Shown piece after piece: positions 51,030 through 57,778 of a DNA stretch of 64,000 bases. Every line of letters begins with the position of its first letter. Positions within the stretch are counted from its first letter, which is position 1. Origin of the DNA: Oceanicola sp. 502str15 (GTDB lineage Bacteria; Pseudomonadota; Alphaproteobacteria; Rhodobacterales; Rhodobacteraceae); contig NZ_WYDQ01000002.1 of assembly GCF_024105635.1 (NCBI RefSeq), positions 138,881 to 202,880 of the forward strand, given 5' to 3'. The notes under the pieces were generated by a model. The model saw only the letters and a list, made by a program, of their open reading frames with translations. It made no database searches and was not told the DNA's origin. Made by a program: the position numbers and the translations under genes.

Positions 51030-51977
51030 TCAGTTCTTCGAGGTGTAGTCGGCCATGTTGTCGGGCGTGACGAGCTGGAAGGGGATATACACCTTCTGGT
51101 CCACGTCCTCGCCCTTGGAGAGCTTCAGCGCCGCGTCGAGCGCGCCTGCGCCCTGGCCGGCGGCATCCTGAAACACCGTCACGTCGAGGTCGCCCGCAGC
51201 CATGGCAGCCAGCGCATCCTGGGTGGCGTCAATGCCGCCCACCACGACCGCGTCCATGGCGATGCCCGCGGCCTTCATGGCCTGGATCGCGCCAAGCGCC
51301 ATCTCGTCGTTGTTGGCGATGAGCGCGTCGAAGGGCTCACCGGCCGAGAGCCAGTTGGTCATCAGGTCCTGGGCCTCGTCGCGCGACCAGTTGGCGGTCT
51401 GCTCGTCGATGATCTCGATCTCCACGGCGCATTTGCCGGCGGCGATCACGTCGTGGATGTCGGCGGTCCGCTGCACGGCGGCCTGGTTGGAGAGCTCGCC
51501 CATCATGATGTAGATGCGGGCGCTGTCCTTGCCCTCGGATTTCAGCTGGTCGCAGACCTGGATGGTCTCGAGCGTGCCGGATTCCACCTCGTTGGAGGCC
51601 ACGAAGGCCTGGTTGTCGGGCAGGGTGTCCACGTTGATCGGCTGGCGGTTCACGTAGACCAGCGGCACACCGGCGGCCTCGGCGGCGGCGGTCATGGCTT
51701 CGGTGGCCGAGGTGTCCACCGGGTTGACGATGATCGCATCGACGCCGGAGGCGACGAAGTTGTTGATCTGGTCGAGCTGCTTGGCCACGTCGTTCTGGGC
51801 GTCTTCCACCTGGATCTCGACGCCCTCCATGCTGCCGGCCTGCTCGATCATGCCGTTGCGGAGCACGGTCAGGAAGTTGTCGTCGAACAGCGCCATCGAC
51901 ACGCCGATGGTTTCGGACATGGCCGAGGTGCCCATCAGCGAGGCAAAGGCCGTGGCGGCGATAAGGGTCTTCTTCAT
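51030..51977 (-). CDS. Periplasmic inositol/ribose-type binding protein
   Basis: A 315-residue binding protein with a signal peptide (MKKTLIAATAFASLMGTSAMS). The mature fold is ribose-binding type: ETIGVSMALFDDNFLTVLRNGM, then NNFVASGVDAIIVNPVDTSAT, PLVYVNRQPIN and IANNDEMALGAIQAMKAAGI. The NPVD and NRQP blocks are common to inositol-binding proteins (IbpA/MocB-like). It is the second gene of the operon, just after the iolI-like gene. Confidence 0.9.
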   Translation of the reverse strand: MKKTLIAATAFASLMGTSAMSETIGVSMALFDDNFLTVLRNGMIEQAGSMEGVEIQVEDAQNDVAKQLDQINNFVASGVDAIIVNPVDTSATEAMTAAAEAAGVPLVYVNRQPINVDTLPDNQAFVASNEVESGTLETIQVCDQLKSEGKDSARIYIMMGELSNQAAVQRTADIHDVIAAGKCAVEIEIIDEQTANWSRDEAQDLMTNWLSAGEPFDALIANNDEMALGAIQAMKAAGIAMDAVVVGGIDATQDALAAMAAGDLDVTVFQDAAGQGAGALDAALKLSKGEDVDQKVYIPFQLVTPDNMADYTSKN

Positions 51978-52051
51978 GGTTTTCCTCCCATAAGCGGTGT
52001 CCGGCGCACCGATTTTATGCCGGAAGCCCCGCACCGGGGCCGGTTCGCGGA

Positions 52052-52876
52052 TCAGGCGACGGGCGCCGCAATCCGGGATTCGATGAAGGCGAAGGACCGC
52101 GCGAGCTGGTCCTTCGGGTCGGTCATTTGCTGCGTGTCGGGCGAGAAGCACTCGTAGGAGACCGGGCCGTCGTAGCCCGCCGCCATCAGCGCGGCGATCT
52201 GCTCGACATTGCCCAGCCGGTCGTCCGCGCCCACCAGCACGCGATGTTCGTCTTCCATCTGCTCCACCGCCAGCCTGGGGTCGGTGACCGCCGAGATATG
52301 GACGATGCCGGTATGCTCCGGGTAGAGCGCGCCACCGCCCGCGAGGGTGTGGTGAAAGGTGTCGTGCACGATCCTGAAGTGGGCGGTCACGCCCAGGTCC
52401 TTCAGCGTGTCGATCAGCTCGTCCTTGAAGCGCAGCGACGAGCGGCCAAAGCCCAGCGGCTCGACCAGCGCCACCATGCCGGCCTCTTCCAGCATCGGGG
52501 CAATCGCCTTGAGCGCGATCCGCAGGTTGGCCTGCCGCTCGCCATTGGCGCCGCCGGTGCCGTCGTTGCGCGGGATCAGGCTGATGGTCTCGGCGCCCGC
52601 AGCCTTGGCGGTGGCGATCAGCGCGGCCACCTCGGCGCGGCGGGCGTCATCCCAGCTGTTGAACGGGTAGACCTGGCTGAGGCCCACCAGCCGCAGGCCG
52701 CGCGCGCGGATCATCTCTCCGGCCGCCTCGGGCGACAGCCCGTCGAACAGCGGACGCCCCAGCGCCGCCATGTCGTTGCGCGCCTCCACGCCGACGCAGC
52801 CCAGCTCCGCCGCGAGATCGAGAAAGGCCGCGAAGTCGAGGTGCGGCACCGTCATCTGGTTCAACGCGCGTTTCAT
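52052..52876 (-). CDS. IolI/MocC-like TIM-barrel sugar isomerase/epimerase
   Basis: A 274-residue AP-endonuclease-2 fold protein. The start MKRALNQMTVPHLDFAAFLDLAAELGCVGVEARND, the GLRLVGLSQVYPFNSWDD segment, VHDTFHHTLAGG and EDEHRVLVGADDRLGNVEQIAALMAAGYDGPVSYECFSP follow B. subtilis IolI closely in pattern, including metal-ligand Glu, Asp, His and Glu. IolI interconverts 2-keto-myo-inositol and 1-keto-D-chiro-inositol; MocC of rhizopine catabolism belongs to the same superfamily. It is the promoter-proximal gene of the operon, suggesting the primary substrate is not plain myo-inositol. Confidence 0.78.
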   Translation of the reverse strand: MKRALNQMTVPHLDFAAFLDLAAELGCVGVEARNDMAALGRPLFDGLSPEAAGEMIRARGLRLVGLSQVYPFNSWDDARRAEVAALIATAKAAGAETISLIPRNDGTGGANGERQANLRIALKAIAPMLEEAGMVALVEPLGFGRSSLRFKDELIDTLKDLGVTAHFRIVHDTFHHTLAGGGALYPEHTGIVHISAVTDPRLAVEQMEDEHRVLVGADDRLGNVEQIAALMAAGYDGPVSYECFSPDTQQMTDPKDQLARSFAFIESRIAAPVA

Positions 52877-52944
52877 GATGTCCTCCCACCCGACGGCCTC
52901 CCCGCCGTCGATCTGGGCCGGACATTGTCCACGCGGCCTGAGTC

Positions 52945-53018
52945 GGTCAATTTGACCCGCTGCGTTTCACGTCATTCCTGACGTCTTTCCGCTGGGTAAA
53001 ATGACGTATTTACGCCAT
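52945..53018. promoter_or_regulatory. Operator cluster at the iol operon promoter
   Basis: Three dyads lie in the 142 bp before the iolI-like gene: GGTCAA-T-TTGACC (52945-52957), ACGTCA-TTCC-TGACGT (about 52969-52984), and ATGACGT-ATTT-ACGCCAT (53001-53018, one mismatch). The last has the same TGACGT-N4-ACGTCA layout and spacing as the site upstream of the LacI-type regulator at 54079-54096. They are likely binding sites for that regulator, repressing the iol/transport operon. Confidence 0.6.
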
Positions 53019-54050
53019 TTACACCATTTCCGGGAGGTAGATGCGCGGATCGAGAAAGTGCTGCCCGGCAACCCCATCCACCGCAAGTTCACGGCTGTCG
53101 GCGACGAAGGACACCAGGTCGCGGCACAGATCCGACAGCGGGGTGGAGATCACCATGTTCAGATAGCCGTCCACCAGCGCGGCGCGGGTATCGGCGGTGA
53201 GTTCGTTGACGACCAGCCCGACCTTTCCGGGCGGGCGCACCTCGCGCAGCGCGGCAATCGCACCCTCCATGCCGCCGCCCGCCACGTAGATCCCGGCGAG
53301 GTCGGCATGGCGCCGCAGCAGGTCGAGCGTGGCCTCGTAGGTCACCTGCCTTGTCTCCAGGTTGACCAGCGTGTCCAGCACCGAGAACTCCGGCGCCTCG
53401 TCGCGGATGTAGGACCGAAACCCCACCTCGCGCAGGTCGTGCCCGTGCCAGCGGTTGCCGCCGACGAAGACCGCCAGCTTGCCCGGGCCTCGGCTGGTGC
53501 GGGTCAGCATCGAGGCCGCCAGTCGCCCGATTTTCATGTTGTTCAGCCCCAGGTAGGTCTTGCGGATGCCCTGCGCCATGTCGTTCAGCAGCGAGAACAC
53601 CGGCACGCCGCGCTCCTTCAGCGTCTGCACCACCGCGTCAAGCTTCTGGTGGTTCACCGCCACGCAGGCCAGCGCGTCCACATCCTCGCCGAGCGCGAGC
53701 ATCTCCCTGGCAAAATCGTCGGGCGACTGCGAGGCGGTGAAGCGGATCACCACCTCGCCGCGAATGTCGGTGCGGGCGGCCATGGCCAGTTCCAGCTCGC
53801 GGGCGAAGTTCTGGTAAAACTCCTGCCCCCGCTTCACCAGCACCACGCCCAGCCGCTTGCGCGGCACCGTCTGGCCCAGCCGGTGCTCGATCAGCCCGCG
53901 TCCGTGATAGCCCACCCGATGCGCCGCCTCGGCGATCTTGCGCAGGGTCTCCTCGCGCACCTTCATCCGCCCGTTCAGCGCCCGGTCCACGGTGGTCACG
54001 CTGACACCCGCCTCACGGGCCACATCCTTGGTGGTGGGTCTGTTGGCCAT
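53019..54050 (-). CDS. LacI-family regulator of the iol operon
   Basis: A 343-residue regulator. N-terminal HTH TTKDVAREAGVSVTTVDRALNGRMKVREETLRKI is the LacI type. The sensor domain (LGLNNMKIGRLAASML, VFVGGNRWHGHDLREVGFRSYI, YVAGGGMEGAIAALREVRPPGK) is closely parallel to that of the other regulator at 56.5-57.5 kb, so the two are paralogues and probably sense related cyclitols. A perfect operator-like dyad precedes the gene and similar sites follow its stop at the operon promoter. Confidence 0.9.
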   Translation of the reverse strand: MANRPTTKDVAREAGVSVTTVDRALNGRMKVREETLRKIAEAAHRVGYHGRGLIEHRLGQTVPRKRLGVVLVKRGQEFYQNFARELELAMAARTDIRGEVVIRFTASQSPDDFAREMLALGEDVDALACVAVNHQKLDAVVQTLKERGVPVFSLLNDMAQGIRKTYLGLNNMKIGRLAASMLTRTSRGPGKLAVFVGGNRWHGHDLREVGFRSYIRDEAPEFSVLDTLVNLETRQVTYEATLDLLRRHADLAGIYVAGGGMEGAIAALREVRPPGKVGLVVNELTADTRAALVDGYLNMVISTPLSDLCRDLVSFVADSRELAVDGVAGQHFLDPRIYLPEMV

Positions 54051-54078
54051 GCGGGCTCCTGACGTTGCCCGCTCAGGA

Positions 54079-54096
54079 TTGACGTAAAAACGTCAA
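54079..54096. promoter_or_regulatory. Perfect LacI-type operator upstream of the iol regulator gene
   Basis: TTGACGT-AAAA-ACGTCAA, a perfect seven-base inverted repeat with a four-base spacer, 29 bp before the regulator start. Length and symmetry are those of LacI-family operators. The related imperfect copies at the iol operon promoter make a regulon of at least two sites likely, with autoregulation here. Confidence 0.65.
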
Positions 54097-54118
54097 CCGT
54101 CAACCACTCATCGGCCGG

Positions 54119-54919
54119 TCAGCCCAGCCCCGCCCTGAACGCCGCCAGCTCCTCGTCGGAGATCGCCACGCCGTGCTCCGGCCCGGGATAGGCCCCACTC
54201 TCCACATCGGCGCGAAATTCGCGGAAGGCGGCCACGCGCTCGGCCTGCAACCGGGCGTATTCGGCCCGGAAGTCGCGGTATTGCTTGGCGTGGCGCGGTC
54301 GGTGGCCCCGGGTGTAGCCCAGCACATCCTCGGCAAAGAGATACTGCGCGTCGGCGTGCTTGCCCGCCCCCATGCCGAAGAGCATCAGCCCGGTGCGCGC
54401 GGCGATCTCCTCGGCCACCCTGTCGGGCACCACCTCCAGCTCCGCACCGAAGGCGCCGGCCTCTTCCAGCCGCCGCACATCCTCCATCACCTTCAGCGCG
54501 CCCTCGGCGGTCTTGCCCACCGCCCTGAACCCGCCGGTCCATGTGGCTTTCGATGGGATCAGCCCGACATGGCCCACCACGGGGATGCCATCGGAGGCCA
54601 GCAGCTCCACCGTGCCGAGGTTCGACGCGCAATAGACGCAATCGCCCCCCACCTGCATCGCCGCATGGGCCGCGCGCTGGTAATCCTCCGCCGTCACCAG
54701 CTCGCCATAGAGCAGCCCCACCTGCACGAAGCAGTCGCCCGCCGCCGCCCGCATCTCGGGCGTCCAGACCGGGGCGATGATCGACAGCACGTCGATCCCC
54801 GCCTCCGCCGCCGCCTCGGCCTCCTCCAGGCTGTCGACGTAGAGCATGGTGAGCTGCCGCTTGCCCTTCAGCGCGCGCAACCCGGCCACGGTCGGACGGT
54901 TGTGGTAGAGCCCGCTCAT
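54119..54919 (-). CDS. PanB-like TIM-barrel protein (module B)
   Basis: A 266-residue protein resembling ketopantoate hydroxymethyltransferase in its C-terminal half: PVVGHVGLIP, GGFRAVGKTAEGA, LEEAGAFGAELEVVP (Glu162 aligns with PanB catalytic Glu181), GMGAGKHADAQYLF and ESGAYPGPEHG, the PanB-like C-terminal phrase. PanB's metal ligands (GDSLGM, ADLPF, KxE) are absent. It is the last gene of the mocD-mocE-panB-like operon, overlapping the ferredoxin gene (ATGA). A PanB-type fold handles one-carbon transfer, so a role with the formaldehyde released by O-demethylation is an attractive but untested idea. Confidence 0.8.
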   Translation of the reverse strand: MSGLYHNRPTVAGLRALKGKRQLTMLYVDSLEEAEAAAEAGIDVLSIIAPVWTPEMRAAAGDCFVQVGLLYGELVTAEDYQRAAHAAMQVGGDCVYCASNLGTVELLASDGIPVVGHVGLIPSKATWTGGFRAVGKTAEGALKVMEDVRRLEEAGAFGAELEVVPDRVAEEIAARTGLMLFGMGAGKHADAQYLFAEDVLGYTRGHRPRHAKQYRDFRAEYARLQAERVAAFREFRADVESGAYPGPEHGVAISDEELAAFRAGLG

Positions 54920-55224
54920 AGCTCGATCATCACCCGGTCGCCCTCGAGTTTCACCTTGTAGGTGTTGAGGTCGACACAGGCCGGCGCGCGCAGGGCCTCG
55001 CCGGTGCGGTAATCGAAGGTGGCGTTATGCTTGGGGCACTCGATCTCGTATTCCTGCACCAGCCCGTCCTCGAGATGCACATGCTCATGGGTGCAGAGCC
55101 CGTCGGTGCAGAAATACTCGCTCTCGGGGCTGCGGTAGATGACAAAGCTCTTGCCCCCGTGGTCGAAGCGGATCAGGTCCTCTTCCTCGATGTCGTCCTT
55201 GGCGCATGCGTCAACCCAGGCCAT
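54916..55224 (-). CDS. mocE: Rieske [2Fe-2S] ferredoxin, MocE-like (module B)
   Basis: A 102-residue Rieske ferredoxin. Ligands are Cys44/His46 (CTH) and Cys63/His66 (CPKH). The blocks IRFDH, DGLCTHEHVHLEDGLV, IECPKHN and YRTGEALRAPAC parallel the module A ferredoxin almost throughout. It passes electrons to the adjacent di-iron oxygenase. I use mocE because a Rieske-type ferredoxin beside a desaturase-like oxygenase and inositol genes is the layout of the rhizobial rhizopine system. The reductase (mocF) is not present. Confidence 0.82.
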   Translation of the reverse strand: MAWVDACAKDDIEEEDLIRFDHGGKSFVIYRSPESEYFCTDGLCTHEHVHLEDGLVQEYEIECPKHNATFDYRTGEALRAPACVDLNTYKVKLEGDRVMIEL

Positions 55225-55253
55225 GGGCTCTCCTCCCTCTTCGCGTGTTCAGA

Positions 55254-56321
55254 TCATTCGGCCGCAGCGGCGTGAAACTCGCCACGATAGGGCCGTGCGG
55301 TGGCGGGCAGGGCCCGTTCGATGAAATATTCCTCGTTGGCGAGCTGCCGTTTCAGCGCCGGCCACATCTCGGCAAACCCCTCGGCGATGGAGCGGTTGGG
55401 GGCGGGGAGGTCGTGCTTGATCGCCTCGTGCAGCTCGGGCAGCCGGTGGTAGGGCACCATCGGAAACATGTGATGCTCCACGTGGTAGTTCATGTTCCAG
55501 TAGATGAAGCGGCTGATCGGGTTCATGTAGACGGTGCGGCTGTTCAGCCGGTGGTCGATCACGTTGTCGGCCAGCCCGCCGTGTTGCAGAAGGCCCGTCA
55601 TCACGTGGTGCCAGGCACCGTAGAGCCGGGGCAGGCCGACCACCATCAGCGGCAGGATCGAGCCCATGGCCAGGGCCAGCAGGATCGTCGCCGCATAGAT
55701 CGCCACCCAGATCCGCGCGGTCCGGATCGCCTTGGGCTGCTCGCTCTCGGGGATCCAGGTGGCCTCGTCGGGCAGGAGCCTGCCGCTGGCGTTAATCACC
55801 ATGCGCTTCAACCCGTCGAAGGCGTCGAAGATGCCGAAGAAGTTGGCGATGAGCTTGGCAAAGACCGGCGGCCGCATGATGGCGATCTCCGGGTCGCGGC
55901 CAACGATCACCGTGTCGGTGTGATGGCGGGCATGGCTCCAGCGCCAGGTCACCGGGTTGCGGATCATGCAGAAGCTGGCGACCTGGTAGACCCAGTCGTT
56001 GTAGTGCCGGGTCTTGAAGGCCGTGCCGTGGCCGCACTCGTGCCAGCGGCTGTCCATCGCCGAGCCGTAGAGCGTGCCATAGGCCAGCCAGAACGGCGCC
56101 GACCAGAGCGAGGGCCAGAGCGCGATGCCGAGCCCGGCAAAGAGCGCCATGCAGCCGAACAGGAGGATCGTGTCGCGGATCGCCGGCTGATCGGAACGCT
56201 GCATCAGCGCCTTCATCTCCTTGCGCGGCACCTCGGTGTGATACCACTCTGCCGCGGCCAGCCCGGTCTCGACGGCGCGGCGGCCATCCTCTCCCAGCAT
56301 CGAATAGTCGCGCTTTGCCAT
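55254..56321 (-). CDS. mocD: Membrane di-iron oxygenase of the fatty acid desaturase superfamily, MocD-like (module B)
   Basis: A 355-residue integral membrane protein with the three histidine boxes of the desaturase superfamily: HECGH (94-98), HARHH (130-134) and HVEHH (280-284), plus QHGG at 246-249. About four membrane segments are visible. It differs from the module A hydroxylase in superfamily, box order and length. With the Rieske gene, inositol catabolism genes and a sugar transporter beside it, an oxidative demethylase of an O-methyl cyclitol (rhizopine-type) is the best guess. A true lipid desaturase is unlikely given context. First gene of its operon, divergent from a LacI-type regulator. 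Confidence 0.85.
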   Translation of the reverse strand: MAKRDYSMLGEDGRRAVETGLAAAEWYHTEVPRKEMKALMQRSDQPAIRDTILLFGCMALFAGLGIALWPSLWSAPFWLAYGTLYGSAMDSRWHECGHGTAFKTRHYNDWVYQVASFCMIRNPVTWRWSHARHHTDTVIVGRDPEIAIMRPPVFAKLIANFFGIFDAFDGLKRMVINASGRLLPDEATWIPESEQPKAIRTARIWVAIYAATILLALAMGSILPLMVVGLPRLYGAWHHVMTGLLQHGGLADNVIDHRLNSRTVYMNPISRFIYWNMNYHVEHHMFPMVPYHRLPELHEAIKHDLPAPNRSIAEGFAEMWPALKRQLANEEYFIERALPATARPYRGEFHAAAAE

Positions 56322-56399
56322 CGAAGTCCTCCCGGCCCGTGCCGCTCCTTGGGGAAACTTATCCGGTCGGGCCCTGCCGCGGAAAGCCTGCGGGGTTGA

Positions 56400-56451
56400 A
56401 ATCGCATCAAATCACATCATCATGTGCCGCGAAACTGATGGAATCGCATCA
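56400..56451. promoter_or_regulatory. Candidate operators in the mocD / lacI divergent promoter
   Basis: The 129 bp between the mocD-like gene and the divergent regulator holds a direct repeat AATCGCATCA (56400-56409 and 56442-56451, the second running into the regulator's start codon) and the dyad CACAT-CATC-ATGTG (56413-56426). These differ from the TGACGT sites of the iol operon, so the two paralogous regulators probably read different operators. Confidence 0.45.
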
Positions 56452-57482
56452 TGGCAAGACGCCCGACCATCACCGACCTGGCCCACGCCGCCGGGGTGGG
56501 CACCGCCACGGTGGACCGGGTGCTGAACGGGCGTGGGAACGTCAGGGAGGCCACGGTGGAGCGCGTGGCGGAGGCGGCGGCGCGGATCGGCTATCACGGT
56601 GCGTCGCTGTTGCGGCACCGGGCGCGCGCGCCAAGGCCACGGCTGCGCATCGGGTTCGTGTTTCCGAAGCAGACCCAGGCGTTCTATGCCAATTTCGCGG
56701 CGCAGGTGCAGGCGAGCGTCGTCGACCGGGCCGATATCGACGGGCAATGCGTGATCCGATACCCCGACGCCGCCACGCCGGAGAGCTACGAGGCGACCCT
56801 GCGCAGCCTCGGCGAGAGCGTCGACGTGATCGGGGCGGTGGCGATCAATCACCCGAAGGTGACGCAGGCGGTGGAGGCGCTGGCGGCGCGGGGTGTGCGG
56901 ACCCTGACTCTGCTGAACGACTGCGCGCAGGGAGTGCGTAGCGCCTACCTCGGGACCAACAACATGAAGGTCGGGCGGATTGCGGCGTGGATGCTGGCGA
57001 CTCAGATCCGCGAAGCTGGGCGGATCGCGATCTTTGTCGGCGGACATCACTGGCACGGGCACCACCTGCGAGAGGCGGGGTTTCATGCCTACATGCGCGA
57101 GATGGCGCCGCAACATGAGCTTCTGCCGACCTTCGTGAACCTCGACACTCGGCAGATGACATATGAGGCGACCGCGAGCCTGCTTGCCCGCGAGCCGAAT
57201 TTGCGGGGCATGTACGTAGCGGGCGGCGGGATGGAAGGGGCTATTGCGGCTCTGCGCGAACTGCGGCCGCCCGGAAAGATCTCTCTCGTCGTGAATGAAA
57301 TCACCGACGAAAGCCGCGCCGCGTTGATCGACCGCTACGTGTGCCTCGCGATCGCAACGCCGCTCCGAGACCTTTGCGCCGATGCCGTAGGGATCATGGC
57401 AAGGCTGCACCTCTCGAACGAGTGGCCAGCGCAGAGCCAGATGTTTTATGAGCCGCTGCTCTTCTCACCCGAATCTGTTTGA
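56451..57482 (+). CDS. LacI-family regulator of the mocD operon
   Basis: A 343-residue paralogue of the iol regulator, same length. HTH: PTITDLAHAAGVGTATVDRVLNGRGNVREATVERV. Sensor blocks LGTNNMKVGRIAAWML, IFVGGHHWHGHHLREAGFHAYM and YVAGGGMEGAIAALRELRPPGK match the paralogue nearly residue for residue. The C-terminal end diverges. Divergent transcription from mocD suggests local control of the oxygenase/ferredoxin/PanB-like operon by the methylated or amino-cyclitol substrate. Confidence 0.9.
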   Translation: MARRPTITDLAHAAGVGTATVDRVLNGRGNVREATVERVAEAAARIGYHGASLLRHRARAPRPRLRIGFVFPKQTQAFYANFAAQVQASVVDRADIDGQCVIRYPDAATPESYEATLRSLGESVDVIGAVAINHPKVTQAVEALAARGVRTLTLLNDCAQGVRSAYLGTNNMKVGRIAAWMLATQIREAGRIAIFVGGHHWHGHHLREAGFHAYMREMAPQHELLPTFVNLDTRQMTYEATASLLAREPNLRGMYVAGGGMEGAIAALRELRPPGKISLVVNEITDESRAALIDRYVCLAIATPLRDLCADAVGIMARLHLSNEWPAQSQMFYEPLLFSPESV

Positions 57483-57778
57483 AACAGTTTAAGTGGTCAA
57501 GCTCGATAAGGGGGCCCATTATCGTGACCGGTCCAACTGTGAGCATCGCGCTGATGGCGCCCACTTCTGAGCTGCTTGAACTTAAAGTCCCCTTCACACA
57601 CTGGCCGCTCGCGAGGCGCACAGCCCCGGCGAAAACGTGTCAAAACCGCTTTGGTTCTGCCGCCGGGTTCTGACACCCGTAAGCCTCTGATTTTGCATGC
57701 GACAGTAGCGCCGGACAGAACGGACCGTTTTTGCGCAAGACGCTGCGTCGGGCACAGTGAAACCTTTGAATCGAACAG
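57483..57778. other. Convergent intergenic region
   Basis: Nearly 300 bp between two convergent regulator genes with no supported gene. A short AACGG-A-CCGTT followed by TTT (57719-57732) is too tight-looped to be a convincing terminator. No other structure was noted. Confidence 0.4.

Noticed and set aside
55254..56321. A lipid fatty-acid desaturase
   Set aside because: The histidine boxes allow it, but the Rieske partner, the divergent LacI-type regulator and the inositol operon point to a MocD-like oxygenase acting on a small polar substrate.
57719..57732. A bidirectional terminator AACGG-A-CCGTT plus T-run
   Set aside because: The stem can only form with a very small loop and few pairs, and the T-run is short.
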